Shown one piece after another: positions 1 to 12,664 of a stretch of DNA of 64,000 nucleotides (positions within the stretch are counted from its first letter, which is position 1; each line of letters begins with the position of its first letter). The notes under the pieces are model-generated. The model saw only the letters and a program-made list of their open reading frames with translations. It ran no database searches and had not been told where the DNA came from. This DNA comes from Xenopus tropicalis (taxonomy: Eukaryota; Chordata; Amphibia; Anura; Pipidae). A program made the position numbers and the translations under genes. The DNA lies in the NCBI RefSeq assembly GCF_000004195.4, contig NC_030683.2, positions 89,553,410-89,617,409 of the forward strand, in the 5' to 3' direction.

Positions 1-1497
1 CAGTTTTTTTAGTGTTTTGGTTATTCTTTCATCTAGTCCGCTATATAGCACTGCGTACATAAGTAGGGATAATTATATATATATATATATAATAAACATA
101 CACACACACACACACATCTTAACTCTAGCTAAACACAGCCATGTTTTAGCAGTGCAGGGTACAAGGACAAATGACATGCCCAAGGTCACAAGTAGGGAGC
201 ACTGTCATTACAAGCAGGGTTTCTAACCTCAGAATGAACTTCAGTCATTTATTACACGTCAAAAAACTCCTCCTATCAATTGCGTCAGTTGTATTAAGGT
301 ATTCAAGCAATCAATCTCCCATGCGCAAGAGAACACAAATGGAGCACTCAACCCCTTTTTCCTCCCTAGACTACTACAGAAGCTAAGGCCTTTCATAATT
401 ATAAATCTCCCACCTATCTTTAATGTTTTGATCTTTTGTCAACCCAGCAGAAAAGCATCAGAAAATCTAAATTATTTGTTATGTATGGTTTTCACACTCA
501 CTGCGTCTTGTCACGGTGAGCGTGTGGCAATGCCTCACACTGACAGTATCCATTTCCTCTTGCACGTCTCGTTTGTGGAACACACATTAAATGTATATAC
601 AAAATGAGACCTCTCTGCACTTTGTGGTGTTTGTTGGCTGCAGAATTCCCCTGACACCATTCGCCTTCAACAGATGACAGTTTAGCGTGTTGTATTTTCC
701 CCCTCCCATCCTTGCCTTTGTAATCAGTGGCATCAACGTCTGACGGAAGCTGTTACAATGGAGCAGCAGAGTGTGTGTGTATGCTATCTCCAGCTTTCCC
801 AGAAGATTCATTACACTTCCATTAGAAAGTCAAATCAGGCAACTCTGCAGTCAGCAAGAAGCTCACATGAAAGCAGCCCAGTAGAAAAGAATCTATATTT
901 ATATTAGAGGGCATTTATCCCTTTAAAAACAAATACATAACACAAGAGCTTTCTTTATTCTCTTTGAGAAGCATATGCCGATGTTGTTTAACCACGGCAA
1001 GGTACACTCATACAGATCACTTTCTTTTACTATGAGAAATTCATCATCATATAATTAAATTTGTTTTTTTTTTTTAAAAAAATGTATTTCATATGGAAAA
1101 TGAAGTGGGGGATTCTATTATTAAGCATGTATACAACAAGTGCAGAATTTAGAGCAGCTGTATGCAATATAAATCAAGGCCCTCTCTACATTAACGACAT
1201 GTTAAAAAAAATAATTCATTAGAATTTTACCAATATTTTTGCAGCTCTATACCCTCACCCCTAACTGACTTATTATGTGGCTTTACGGTGCAAAAGTGCA
1301 CAGGGAACATTCTTAAATGGTAAAAAAAAAAAGAATTCTTTGTTTTGTACATGAGTGTTTACATATTTACTGAAGAAGGAACAACAGAAATGTTTATATT
1401 TATCTAAAATAGAGTAGTATTTAAATGTGACTAACTGCATGGCAAAGAATATCTTAAAAACATGAAATTATAAGGGCATCTAACTCCTTTTTCACCT
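1..1497. other. single-copy DNA with a microsatellite
   Basis: AT-rich sequence without a recognisable gene. All reading frames are short and match no family I know. Apart from the microsatellite at 74-116 I see no repeat structure. It reads as intronic or intergenic DNA. Confidence 0.5.
74..116. repeat. compound (TA)n/(CA)n microsatellite
   Basis: An uninterrupted TA run at about 74-91 is followed, after a short spacer, by a CA run at about 98-116. It is a simple sequence repeat with no mobile-element end next to it, unlike most of the longer TA tracts in this window. Confidence 0.9.
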
Positions 1498-1825
1498 TTA
1501 AGCTGGCCATACACGTGGCGATCTCACGATGTTTCGTACGACCGTCGGTCGCACGAAACATCGTCAGATCCGCCACACACCATTCAGGGCTGAATCGGCA
1601 GGTAAGGAGGTAGAAACAATAGGATTTCTACCTCCTTCTGCCGATTCAGCTCTGAAGGGAGAATTTTGGTCAGGCGCCTTCTATGGCGCCCGATCAAAAT
1701 TTTCTAACTTGGCCGATCGGCGAGCCGACCGATTTCAGCAGCTTCCTGCGATATCGGTCGGCTCGCTGACATGCCATACACGAGGTTTCGTACGATAATA
1801 TCGGTGCGTGTATGGCCACCTTTAG
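1498..1825. mobile_element. fold-back MITE, GGCCATACACG end family
   Basis: The ends are inverted copies of AAGSTGGCCATACACG (left at 1499, right ending near 1823). Two further internal inverted repeats are visible: one around the GTTTCGTACG arms at 1527-1565, and one around the TACCTCC and GATTCAG arms at 1583-1660. It has no coding capacity. Remnants of the same end type lie near 12001, 15540 and 26219. The superfamily is not clear from the ends alone. Confidence 0.8.
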
Positions 1826-4031
1826 ACTTGTCTTCTTAAAACATCTAAATGTATAAATTACATTTGTGTTTGTTTTTTTATTGTGCTTATGATGGTGTTG
1901 CTTACTTTGCAGATTCTGCCTTACATATGATTCTATTGTAATCTGGTTCCTTGAAACCACTCTTCCTAGAAAAAAAGGAGCATGACCCAGGAGCCAAATG
2001 GATAAGCAAAGAATCTCCTACTACTAAAACAAAGAACAAGGTGTTTATGAGTCTTTCTATCTTTATTCATTATGCCTTCACATATATTAAAGGGTCAATT
2101 CAAATAAAATGAGGTAAAAGAGAGTCCAGAATAATTAAGTGATTCATGCCTGGGCCACCTAGCATAGCCTTCCTGCATAACAAATCTGTCAGCAATACAC
2201 CAATTGCCTTTGAAAGAAAACAGTAAGAGATGTATTTAATAATGGGTTAAGAGGCATTGCTGAGCTATATTACCCTTCTGAATTGATAAAGATAGCTCCA
2301 AAATCCCTGACCTGATCGGAAATGCACTCATGGGTTCAGGCAATTTGAATTTAAGTGTGAATGTGTAAGCAATTTTGAGTCAATTTTTGTCAGGTTATAA
2401 AAAATGTCAGGCTGACAAACTCTAAAGACGGCCAAACCTAAGCAGATCTTTGCCCAATATGGTTACCTATCTGGTGGCCCATATAGGACTGAAACAATCT
2501 TTTGACCCTTGGGCCAATGATCAGATCATAACAAAGGCCAGTGCAGGCCACCAGGAGAGAACCACATCCAATGTGGTCCTCAGCCCTATGGAATTCTCAA
2601 ACTTCCCCAATAGATATCCTGCCCATTTTGTGCTCTATATATATGTTGAAGAGAAGTCTAAAGAGACTGAATGGCCAGCTCAAATACCACCATGTGCCAT
2701 TACCCTATAACAGTGTTACTGAGGGCCAGAATTATTCTGGCCTACATGGTGGAGGCCAGTAATGGAAGCCAGTTTTGACCACTCCCTTTTTTAAACCACA
2801 CCCATGTTATTACAAGAGCTTTTAAGAACATGCCAACATTAATGGTGGTAGCACAGCAAAAACCCAAATGGTTGGTGCTCACTGCAGGGATATCACCATT
2901 CATATGTGAAAGAATTATATTATGTCATATTAAGACACACCCTTAAATTCATGTGACTCCTCCTCCCCTGTGGATAGCAAATCAACCCCAGCATATAATT
3001 ACACACCTTAGGGACCATATAATTACTATTTTCAAATCCTAACAAACTTCTAGAACAGACCCCTGCAGGTTCACCTCCCACAGGCAGTATAGGGCAAGAA
3101 GAGTATGGCACACACTGGCAGCATAGGGCAGGAAGATTATGGCACAGACAGGCAGCCTGCCAGCCTGCCCTATTTTGCCTGTTTGTGCCATACTTTGTAT
3201 GCTCTATGCTGTCTGTGTGTTCCAGTCTGCCTGAGGTGTGAACAGATGAACAATGTGGTGCTTACAGTCTGAGCCTGAGGTGTGGACAATGCAGGGGGGG
3301 AGGACAATGTAGGGATTAAAAGGCGCGAACAGTACAGGGGATTACATGTCTAAACAATACAGGGGGGGGTTTACAGCCTGAATCTGAGGTGTGAACCATG
3401 CAGGGGACCAGTTAATCTCAGTACCGATACCATTTAAATCAAAGGTAAGCAGTCACAGCAGCCACACATGTGGGGGGCACACAGAGGGCTGCCAGTTGGA
3501 CAGCCCTGCCCTATAAACTGGGTACTGCTGCTTCTCCTGAAGTAAAGTAATATATCTTCCAAAGAATTCACTAAAACACTGCACCCTAGTGGCAAAAACT
3601 ATAAACAAAAATTGTAAAATGCTTGATAAGCTTTACAGGGAAATAATGTTCCATTGAGGCATCACTTATCCTTAGCAGCACCTCATCAAAACCAGCCATT
3701 CAATATATGCATAGTCTACAAAACACAAAACTGGTCGGCACAGTTTTGCACATTGTATAAGAGAACATTCTCTCTGTGATCCACATTTTTATGCAATATT
3801 AAATGGGGAGTTGGAAAACCTTGTCAGAGAAGATAAATTAAAGCAAAGAAAGATTTACAAGGTTTCTGGTGGAAGTGTTTGTCATGCATAAACAGTCCAG
3901 TCCCTAAAGACTTTAAATCAGAAAATTAATTTCAATTGGACAGGCGCCTGTAAGACTGTTTAATTCTGTTCAAGATGCAGAGCTGTAAGAGAAGCAAGGA
4001 ACACATATACTTTGGCTTCCAATGCACAAGA
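1826..4031. other. single-copy DNA, no gene seen
   Basis: Short ORFs only, with no recognisable protein family, RNA gene or complete transposon. Imperfect local repeats at 3085-3405 are listed separately. Confidence 0.5.
3085..3405. repeat. degenerate local tandem repeats
   Basis: Phrases recur several times with drift. GGCAG-AGGGCA-GAAGA-TATGGCACA appears twice at 3081-3150. A unit with GCCTGAGGTGTG-ACAATGCAGGGG appears repeatedly at 3225-3400, with G-runs of variable length. This looks like an eroded minisatellite or a simple duplication series. No function is visible. Confidence 0.55.
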
Positions 4032-4032
4032 A

Positions 4033-4082
<50 letters not shown>
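4032..4082. repeat. (TA)n microsatellite at the Tc1-A left end
   Basis: A TA run of about 40 bp passes into CACACA and abuts the CAGTGGCTTG terminus of Tc1-A. Tc1 elements insert at TA, so the tract may be the landing site. Confidence 0.9.
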
Positions 4083-4084
<2 letters not shown>

Positions 4085-5671
4085 GTGGCTTGCAAAAGTA
4101 TTCGGCCCCCTTGAACTTTTACAGCCACAAACATCAATTAATTTTATTGGAATTCCATGTGAAAGACCAATACAAAGTGGTGTACACATGAGAAGTGGAA
4201 CGAAAATCATACATGATTAAAAACATTTTTTACAAATAAATAACTGCAAAGTGGGGTGTGCGTAATTATTCAGCTCCCTTTGGTCTGAGTGCAGTCAGTT
4301 GCCCATAGACATTGCCTGATGAGTGCTAATGACTAAATAGAGTGCACCTGTGTGTAATTTAATGTTAGTACAAATACAGCTGCTCTGTGATGGCCTCAGA
4401 GGATGTCTAAGAGAATATTGGGAGCAACAACACCATGAAGACCAAAGAACACACCAGACAGGTCAGGGATAAAGTTATTGAGAAATTTAAAGCAGGCTTA
4501 GGCTACAAAAAGATTTCCAAAGCCTTGAACATCCCACGGAGCACTGTTCAAGCGATCATTCAGACATGGAAGGAGTATGGCACAACTGTAACCCTACCAA
4601 GACAAGGCCGTCCACCTAAACTCACAGGCCGAACAAGGAGAGCGCTGATCAGAAATGCAGCCAAGAGGCCCATGGTGACTCTGGGAGAGCTGCAGAGATC
4701 TACAGCTCAGGTGGGGGAATCTGTCCATAGGACAACTATTAGTCGTGCACTGCACAAAGTTGGCCTTTATGGAAGAGTGGCAAGAAGAAAGCCATTGTTA
4801 ACAGAAAACCATTAGAAGTCCCGTTTGCAGTTTGCCACAAGCCATGTGGGGGACACAGCAAACATGTGGAAGAAGGTGCTCTTGTCAGATGAGACCAAAA
4901 TGGAACTTTTTGGCCAAAATGCAAAACGCTATGTGTGGCGGAAAACTAACACTGCACATCACTCTGAACATACCATCCCCACTGTCACATATGGTGGTGG
5001 CAGCATCATGCTCTGGGGGTGCTTCTCTTCAGCAGGGACAGGGAAGCTGGTCAGAGTTGATGGGAAGATGGATAGAGCCAAATACAGGGCAATCTTGGAA
5101 GAAAACCTCTTGGAGTCTGCAAAAGACTTGAGACTGGGGCGGAGGTTCACCTTCCAGCAGGACAACGACCCTAAAAATAAAGCCAGGGCAACAATGGAAT
5201 GGTTTAAAACAAAACATATCCATGTGTTAGAATGGCCCAGTCAAAGTCCAGATCTAAATCCAATCGAGAATCTGTGGCAAGATCTGAAAACTGCTGTTCA
5301 CAAACGCTGTCCATCTAATCTGACTGAGCTGGAGCTGTTTTGCAAAGAAGAATGGGCAAGGATTTCAGTCTCTAGATGTGCAAAGCTGGTAGAGACATAA
5401 CCTAAAAGACTGGCAGCTGTAATTGCAGCAAAAGGTGGTTCTACTAAGTATTGACTCAGGGGGCTGAATAATTACGCACACCCCACTTTGCAGTTATTTA
5501 TTTGTAAAAAATGTTTGGAATCATGTATGATTTTCGTTCCACTTCTCACGTGTACACCACTTTGTATTAGTCTTTCACATGGAATTCCAATAAAATTGAT
5601 TTATGTCTGTGGCTGTAATGTGACAAAATGTGGAAAAGTTCAAGGGGGCCAAATACTTTTGCAAGCCACTG
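4083..5671 (+). mobile_element. Tc1/mariner transposon, copy A
   Basis: The element starts CAGTGGCTTGCAAAAGTATT and ends with its inverse (GCAAGCCACTG), with TA to the right. The inverted repeats extend about 200 bp: the stretch reading GCAAAGTGGGGTGTGCGTAA at 4247 recurs inverted at 5472. That is the long-IR layout typical of fish and frog Tc1 elements. Total length 1.59 kb. Compared with copies C and D, the left repeat lacks about 17 bp near 4120. It carries a transposase pseudogene and is probably dead, but its ends look nearly intact. Confidence 0.95.
4435..5454 (+). pseudogene. Tc1-like transposase, nonsense-disrupted
   Basis: This would encode a roughly 340-aa DDE transposase that cuts and rejoins the element at its inverted repeats. 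The N-terminal third carries the paired-type helix-turn-helix DNA-binding region (KISKALNIPRSTVQ) followed by a GRPPK AT-hook-like patch. The catalytic triad is visible in LLSDETK, QQDNDPK and NPIENLW with DD34E spacing. An in-frame TAG at 4813-4815 replaces a Lys codon (copy C reads ENHKKS here). A TAA at 5398-5400 falls 18 codons before the conserved KGGSTKY end. There is no frameshift, so the remaining frame is continuous. Start chosen by match to copy C. Confidence 0.93.
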
Positions 5672-6350
5672 TAATATATATATATATATATATGCTCCTG
5701 TTTGCGCTAACAACACAAAGCAAATGTGTGTACAAGTATAGTGTATATGACATACACTATCCCAACTGAAATTTCATTTTTTCCATGGTGTGAGCACGTC
5801 ACCAGAAAAAAAAAAAAAAAAAAAAACAAGTGAAACAATAAAATAGTGTAACTTTACCTGATTGCAGGATATATAATACCTGAGCATGTTTGTCAAAATG
5901 CCAGCAAACCTTAACATTACAACATGCTACATTATGCTGGTGTGTCAACAGTCAAAGACCAGAAAAAACTCCCTGGCCAAGTCAGAAACATGAAACAGAA
6001 GTAATTAGACAAGCCAAAGAAGACAAATGGTGATGCAAATGGTCATGGCACAGTCTTGTCAATGTGGATTATTCAAGTGCTGTAGGTCACCATGTCATTA
6101 GAATTTCTACTACACAAATGCAGGATGAAAAAAAATCTTACTGTCCACTTTAATTTCCGCAATTTGTTCCATTAAGCAGCCATATCTAAGATGCATGTCC
6201 TTCACAAATATAACTAAGATAACTATATAAGATATGTAAACTATTACAATCTGCAATTTAAAAGGAAAAATAATAAGCTCAAGGATTTATAGTTGTATCA
6301 TATAATATCCATATAGGGGCCAGTCGTGTGGTTTGTATTACACAGACTAA
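5672..6350. other. TA tract then single-copy DNA
   Basis: A short TA run (5672-5692) follows the Tc1-A right end. An A-rich run lies at about 5808-5826. The rest shows no gene or repeat I recognise. Confidence 0.5.
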
Positions 6351-6757
6351 GGGGCATATTTATTATAGTGTGCAAGCCAACACTACCAGTGATGCTGCCC
6401 ACTGCAACCAATCAGCAATTAAATTTGAAACTACAATTTAGAAAACAAAAGCAAAGAACCGATTAGTTGCTATGTGCAACATCACTGGTGATGTTGGCTT
6501 ACACACTATAAGGGCTCTGGCACACGAGGGAGATTAGTCGCTCAAGACAAATCTCCCTTGTTGCGGGCGACTAATCTCCCCGATATGACATCCCACCCGT
6601 GAAAATATAAATCGCACCACCGCGTATGCAATCCCACCGGCGATTTACATTTTTGCAGGTGGGATGTCATATCGGGGAGATTAGTGGCCCGCAACAAGGG
6701 AGATTTGTCGCGGGCGACTAATCTCCCCGTGTACCAGAGCCCTAATAAATATTCCCC
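6351..6757. mobile_element. MITE (GGGGCATATTTATTA ends), split by a second MITE
   Basis: Terminal inverted repeats GGGGCATATTTATTATAGTG and its inverse are flanked by TAA on both sides (6348-6350 and 6758-6760), as for PIF/Harbinger-type elements. The inner arms (GCAAGCCAACACTACCAGTGATG and inverse) make it a fold-back element. It is interrupted at 6512-6742 by another MITE. Removing that insert and one TAA restores a perfect end, so the relative age is clear. Confidence 0.85.
6512..6742. mobile_element. Harbinger-type MITE (GGGCTCTGGCACACG ends)
   Basis: Ends GGGCTCTGGCACACG and CCAGAGCCC are inverted, with TAA target duplications at 6509-6511 and 6743-6745. Subterminal arms (GGAGATTAGTCGC) and inner arms (GTGGGATGTCAT) fold back. 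Relatives lie at 12343-12650 and 14228-14472. No coding capacity. Confidence 0.9.
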
Positions 6758-6760
6758 TAA

Positions 6761-7996
6761 CTAAACCCTGAAGAAGAGCTCTAAAAGCCTGTGTAGCATG
6801 TTGACTCAATAGCATGGTTGTCACACTGAGCTCAAGCCCTCCTTGGAGGTTCATCCTTTGTTCAGGGAGCCCCTTAACTCATAACTAGATTACAGGTATG
6901 AAAAAAGGTGCCATATTGTTATGAAATATGTAAGGCGATCACTTGGAGTAAACACTTCCTGAGGTCCAGATTTATCTAAGAGAGAAGAATAAACAGGAAT
7001 TTTACTAAAATCACCAATTGCGTTCAAGCACAGCCCACACAGCCATAGTTTTCTGGATGGCCTGCCCTATTATTTAGAAAATTGAGTGAAATAAGGGATC
7101 CCAACCTACAGGTACCTACCAGCTTGGCCCATGTATAGCTTTTTGAAGAAATGGCCAATGAATGCAATCTTTTAGCCATTATTTACTGACCCTGTATTTC
7201 AATCTGGCACAGGAAGAAAAACTCTTGAGTAGGGCAGGTGAAACAGTGGTGATGATATACCCTGCAATTTTTAGTTTTCTGGAAAACATTTTAAAGCGAA
7301 ACCATTAGCCTGACATAACTTAATTGTTCAAACGATACTTAGATATTCCCAGCATTAACCCATTAATGAATTTATTTATGCAACAAATTTAATCTTGAAG
7401 GGTGGGTTGGGATCATGGGAGATCAGTCATACCATTATTAAAGATCTGATAATTACATTTAAAAGGTGTGCTATTTAAGGTGCCAGAATTTCTCAATTTG
7501 CTGAGACAGCAAGGAAAGAAAATTACTCTGCCATTCAATGCAAATCAGTGGCAACATGACATGACCCACCACTTGTATGTATGTTACAAAGCATCTCACA
7601 TAGTTAAGAGGTTACACAGAATTCTACATACTTAATTACAGTATTTACTCTGTTTCTACAGAGAAATTGCTTCATTTTTACAAATTGTCTTCATCAATCA
7701 TCAGCTCAAGCCCTCAGTCAACTGGCTGCTGCAGGGTTACATAAGTAACATGCATAAATGCTAAAAACCTTTACATTTGTGCTGTTAAGATGCAAGTAAT
7801 TAAATAATGCACTTATATAAACTTCAGTTATATTTTAGATCAAAATACTAAGCTTTAAATTGCAAAGTTACCCTTTGATACACTGTAGACAGCAATTCCA
7901 ATAACTTGTTAAGGCTTTTTATATTACAACATACCCTATATTTTGGCATAAGCTGTGGGCACATACAAAAGAAGATTAAAAACAAAATTAAAAAAT

Positions 7997-8040
<44 letters not shown>

Positions 8041-9594
8041 GGCCATCGGCCAATTAAAAGCCTTCACTTAACCTCACTTTACATACAGCAGTGATTAGTG
8101 AAGCACCATGGGGAATAGTGTAATTAAACTAGGGAATCCCGTCACTTGTCAAACTATAAACTATTTAGAAGGGGAAGGCAACATGCATTTTCCACTTTTC
8201 TTGGATTAATAGGGTTCATTTTCAATACCTTTTTTGTTTGTTTGTTTTGTTGCTTTTTTTCCCCATTAGGAGGAAGTGGGCATTTTCCTTTACCTTTACA
8301 GTATTTACTTCCTGGTTTCAACAGAAAGCACTGAAATAAATGATCCCTAGCTCATGACAGCTTTAACAAAAGACAGTCTTGTACATGCAGGTACTGAAGT
8401 GTAACCTTACCTTTTCAGGGAAAGTTAATGCCATTGTTTTATTTAACGCTGAGCTAAGTCACAAGAGGGCAACCACTAACAAGAAATAAACCCAAGCTAA
8501 GGCAAACAAGATGGTGTCTTCAGGGAATGATTCACTGAACAACTGAGAAAAGGACAGTTGCCTTATAATTCACTTTCTCTGAATGCTACAGTTTTTGTGA
8601 CTATTTCTGTTGTGGTCGGTGCCTCCCAAGAGGTGCCTGTGTAGCCTCTAAAAAGAGAATCTTTTATCCAAGTGGGAAAAACAAATCTCTTTCCTATAAA
8701 AGCCATACTTATACAGTGGAGATAAAAGATCTTCTAAAAAGGGAGCATGATAATTATTTGCGCAGTGTTGCCATTGCTAAACCTAGATTTTCATAAACTG
8801 AACTTTAAATAACCTGGCCCTTTCCAGGAAAATTTATTTTTCCTCACTTCCTTGTCAGAAGGCTGTAATCAACTGTGGCAAAAAATACTAGAAACCACCA
8901 ACTAAAAGATAAAACAGTCTCTCGCCCCAGCCTGCCAAATGGCAATATATAAAGTTTAATTTATATTTAGGATTAGGCTCTATTAACCTGAAATAGCACC
9001 ATTTACAATTTTCACAAGCTCATTAGAGGTTCAGAATATACAAAGCAGTATAAATCGTAAGTTCTATGTTCTCTTCAGCTTGGATAAAAGACTATACTTG
9101 CCCAGATTTGGTCAGGCAGTTTAGACAATTTCAGTCTAATCGTTCAGCTGTTTAGCCTGAAGAAACAGAACAGGAAGGTGGACATCAACTCATATGGTAT
9201 CCACATGTTTAGCGGTCAGGCCGATTGCTCATTTTCCAGAGAATATCCACCACTCCTGATCTTTTCCACTTTCACTGCTAATATCACACACGGTCATAGG
9301 ATGCCTACAACTGCCAGAAATAAACCAAAAACCACCAGTGCCTCTAACACAGAAGGTAAAACCATCTGAAAAAAATGCTCTACTGCCAATTTGTTTTCTC
9401 TAGAAACCACCTGTATTAGGTTTACATTAAACTCAACAGACGATGGCCATTTTCAAATAATTCTTTGTGTCCCAAATATTCCATGAGGTAGGTCCAAATG
9501 CTGTCTAAAACATTTTTAATATCAGCAAATTTTCAAGGGATTATCTAATCAAAATATATTTGCGTTGCTTACAGCAACAATGCATTGTTTAGTA
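6761..9594. other. single-copy DNA with one TA microsatellite
   Basis: I see no protein family or RNA gene here. A (TA)n run occupies 8007-8034 and is not next to a recognisable element end. Several stretches are only moderately AT-rich and free of repeats. Confidence 0.5.
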
Positions 9595-9760
9595 GGCTTA
9601 TGCCACATGTGGCAGATTCTCAGTCTGCAGGAAAGAGACTGAGAATCGCGCTTTTCTGTGTCTGCACCCAGAGCTACTGTGTCGCCCTGGGTGCAGGCAC
9701 ACAGAGCAGATTTCGGAGCCGAAATGCATACTCACATGATTTAAGATCTGAAGAATGAGA
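9595..9760. repeat. MITE remnant (GGCTTATGCCACATG end)
   Basis: One end, GGCTTATGCCACATGTGGCAG, resembles the GGCTAGTGCCACATGGGCTG end of the element at 30358. An internal inverted pair CTGCACCCAG / CTGGGTGCAG is visible. The other terminus is not recognisable, so this is a decayed or partial copy. Confidence 0.5.
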
Positions 9761-11291
9761 AGTCACATGTTAAATAAAATAAAAACACATCTAGGTTTTA
9801 AAGGACACTTTTAAATACTATAATTACTTTGGTTTAAACTGGTGCCTAAAAATAACAAGCAAACTATATTTTATTTCAGGGTTGGGTGGTAACAGTTGCA
9901 TTTTGACAGGTATGGTATACATTCATTTATGCAATTGCTTAAGAAAGCATAAAATTCCCTTTTATCATAAAACAGCAATGGGATCATGCTTTATAGCTGA
10001 AATTCTAATATTTATAATTTGCTGTCAAACTGCCATCCATGACATCACCTTTCCAGTACAAGATGTAAAGCTTCTCTCTGTTCTCTAGTGTGCCACAGGC
10101 CTTCTGAAGCCTTAGTAAGTCACTTATCTGGTCCTGGGTTTAAAACGAAGCTTTTAAACAATGGCTTGTATCAAATAACACTATCAACTGACAACACAAG
10201 CTTGAGTTTTGGAAAGGCAGGAAAAAAACATCTGTCTTTTCCAAGCAGTAGGATACTGAATACCATGTCCCTTGCAACAATATAACAAACAGGAACAACA
10301 TGCATATATTGTCCAGATGGTGAGCTTGATGGAAACATTCTTATCCATAAAAAGAAAGCAATGTGCTGAAACATTTGTTCCCCTTTTCGGTTTCCTTGAA
10401 ATTAATTAAAGCCTGCAGGGCTAACATTTTTCCATTTTTAAGGTGGTTTATTTTATTATCAAGGGTACACAATGCCAAGAGATGTATCTAGGTGGGAAAG
10501 TGACCATAAACAGTTTTCCAGGTAATAAGGGCAATGACATACACAGAGAGATTTGTTGCCAGCCACAACCTTCCCCAAAATGCATTGCCATAGACTAACA
10601 TTTGGATTAAGCCACTTTGCTGTGAGAAATATATTTTACTTGTGCTGATCCCAGTGTTAGTATATGGCAATGCATTTTCGTGAAGATTTTTAACCAGCCG
10701 TAGTAATTTTTTTAAGCTGCCTACAAATCCCTGTGTGTCGTTGCCCTGTAGGCTTGTGCGCTCTACAAAAATTATACAAAGATTATTATGGAAACTGTAA
10801 CAATCCTATAGATTTTGCCATAGTGATGTTGTGACTTTAAAAATAACTCCCCATAATGTATTTCCATTCATAATGGGACGTTGTGATCAATTAGGGCCAC
10901 ACAAAATATTTGGAGATTAGAGATATGGAGGGAGCTGCTTTGCTCTACAGAATACACAATATACAATATTGTGTCAATGAAACACGTGGAGACCTAAACA
11001 TGGAGTGGTTTTTTTTTTTTTTAATACAGATTTGTTGGATTTGTGGCATGGCAGCATGGTCTATTACTAAACAACCTTACGGAGCTAAATTTTAGCTTGA
11101 CACGGTGCAGCATAGTTCCTTACTTGAGGTTAAAAAGAAGGCTTCATTTAAAGTTACATGTGAATCAGTGTTAATTGTAGAAAATGTATAAAATGAGACT
11201 CCATCACAACCAAAAGTTAGACCTGTGCCTCCTCACACCCTCTGTGACTATTTAGCAACTGCCTACCCTGTCTACACTGTACCTCTAGGAC
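9761..11291. other. single-copy DNA, nothing recognised
   Basis: Short ORFs only, a poly-T run at about 11010-11022, and no identifiable gene or element. Confidence 0.45.
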
Positions 11292-11345
11292 AGTGATCAC
11301 CAACCAGTGGCTCGTGACTCGTGAGCAGCATCCTGTTACTAGATT
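11292..11345. repeat. hAT-type MITE end fragment
   Basis: The string GTGATCACCAACCAGTGGCT matches the left end of the hAT-like element at 48570 (GTGATCCCCAACCAGTGGCT). Only about 50 bp remain before the next MITE. Confidence 0.5.
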
Positions 11346-11385
11346 CACATATGGATTACTACCATGTACACCTACAGAGCACACA

Positions 11386-11531
11386 GGGGGTAATTTATAA
11401 ACACTAGGCAAATTGTGCACCTGGACAGCAACCAATATGATGTTAGCTTTTATTGTTCTGCTAATTGCTGATTGGGTGGCTATGGGTTACTGCCCAGGTG
11501 CACATTTGCCAAGTGTTTATTAATGAGCCCC
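11386..11531. mobile_element. short fold-back MITE
   Basis: Arms of nearly 40 bp are inverted: GGGGGTAATTTATAAACACT with ATTGTGCACCTGG on the left, and CCAGGTGCACATTTGCCAAG with TTATTAATGAGCCCC on the right. It belongs to the GGGG-NNATTTA end group seen at 6351 and 12665. Confidence 0.75.
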
Positions 11532-11656
11532 ACAATGTTTATGCAGCATCCTAGAAGACCTGAAGTCAGAAGATTATTACATTTATGGCTGCATGATGGG
11601 TTCTAACTTTATTAACAAGTGGCTCTGCTGCTTCCTATGGCCTGCAACCCTTAGCC

Positions 11657-12000
11657 TTAAAGGGGAAGGAAAGGCTAAGTCACTTGTTAGGCACCCCCAA
11701 GTGACTTAGATCGCTTACCTTGTACCCTGGGCTGGTGCCCCTGTTAGGAGAAAAAAGCACCAGCCCAGGGTACCTGTAGGAAGCGCTTCCTCCTTCCTTT
11801 TTCTTCTGCTGGCGAAATCCGTCGGCCGGCGCATGCGAAAAGGAAGGAGGAAGCGCTCGCAGCTACCCCGGGCTGGTGCTGTTCTCTCCGTACAGAGGCA
11901 CCAGCCCGGGGTAAAAGGTAAGCGATCTAAGTCACTTGGGGGTGCCTAACATTTTGGCACCCCCAAGTGACTTACGACTTAGCCTTTCCTTCTCCTTTAA
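11657..12000. mobile_element. T2-type MITE
   Basis: TTAAAGGGGAAGGAAAGGCT begins at 11657 and its inverse ends at 12000, so the TTAA duplications are part of the boundary. Subterminal arms CACCCCCAAGTGACTTA and GGCTGGTGC fold back. The TTAAAGGRR terminus is that of the Xenopus T2 MITE group, whose TTAA preference is shared by Kolobok and piggyBac elements. The centre carries GGCGCATGCG, close to an NRF1 site. Relatives lie at 16461 and 27186. Confidence 0.92.
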
Positions 12001-12270
12001 GGTGGCCACACACAGGCAGATTTCAGCTGCCAACTCGAGCCCTTTAGACCAATTTGGCAGCTTATCTGCCCATGTATGAGCATCCCCTACAGGCCTACCC
12101 GACTAATATCTGGCCTAAAATTGGCCAGATGTCGACCGGGCAGGTTTGACAGCATCGACTCGTTGATGTGATCCTTAGTACAACAGTGCCTATGCCCAAA
12201 CTATCAAATTAGCCCGATATCACCCACATCAGGAGAAGAGCCGCTCATTAGGTGACCTGGCCAAAATCAT
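12001..12270. repeat. MITE remnant (GGTGGCCACACACAGG end)
   Basis: Starting right at the T2 boundary is AAGGTGGCCACACACAGGCAG, the left terminus of the GGCCATACAC group. The matching right end is not found, so this is a truncated copy. Internal pieces (CTGCC, GGCAG) still show inverted pairing. Confidence 0.5.
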
Positions 12271-12342
12271 TATACTACCAATCACTAGCAGCAATGAAAC
12301 CTACCCCCTATTATCCATGGGGTGCATCACCCTAGCTTCTAA

Positions 12343-12650
12343 GGGCTGTGACACACGGGGAGATAAGTCGCGCTGCAACAAATCTCCCTTGTCATGGGCG
12401 ACTAATCTCCCCACAATGCCATCCCACCAGCTAGAATGTAAATCACCGGTGGGATGGCATACATGTTGCTGCGATGACCCGCAGTCACCCGAAGTGACAG
12501 TGAGAAGACAGTGAGACATTGCAGCATCGCGTATGCTATCACATCAGCGATTTACATACTAGCCGGTGGGATGGCACTTCGGGGAGATTAGTCGCCCGCG
12601 ACGAGGGAGATTTGTCATGGCGCGACTAATCTCCCTGTGTATCACAGCCC
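12343..12650. mobile_element. Harbinger-type MITE
   Basis: Inverted ends GGGCTGTGACACACGGGGAG and its counterpart GTATCACAGCCC are flanked by TAA at 12340-12342 and 12651-12653. Internal GGTGGGATGGCA / TGCCATCCCACC arms match the elements at 6512 and 14228. No coding. Confidence 0.9.
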
Positions 12651-12664
12651 TAAGGCAATTCTAT

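Noticed and set aside
5488..5769. ORFs with the peptide IFVPLLTCTPLCI at Tc1 ends (also at 41411, 43333 and 63476)
   Set aside because: This peptide is the translation of the conserved Tc1 inverted repeat and not a protein gene.
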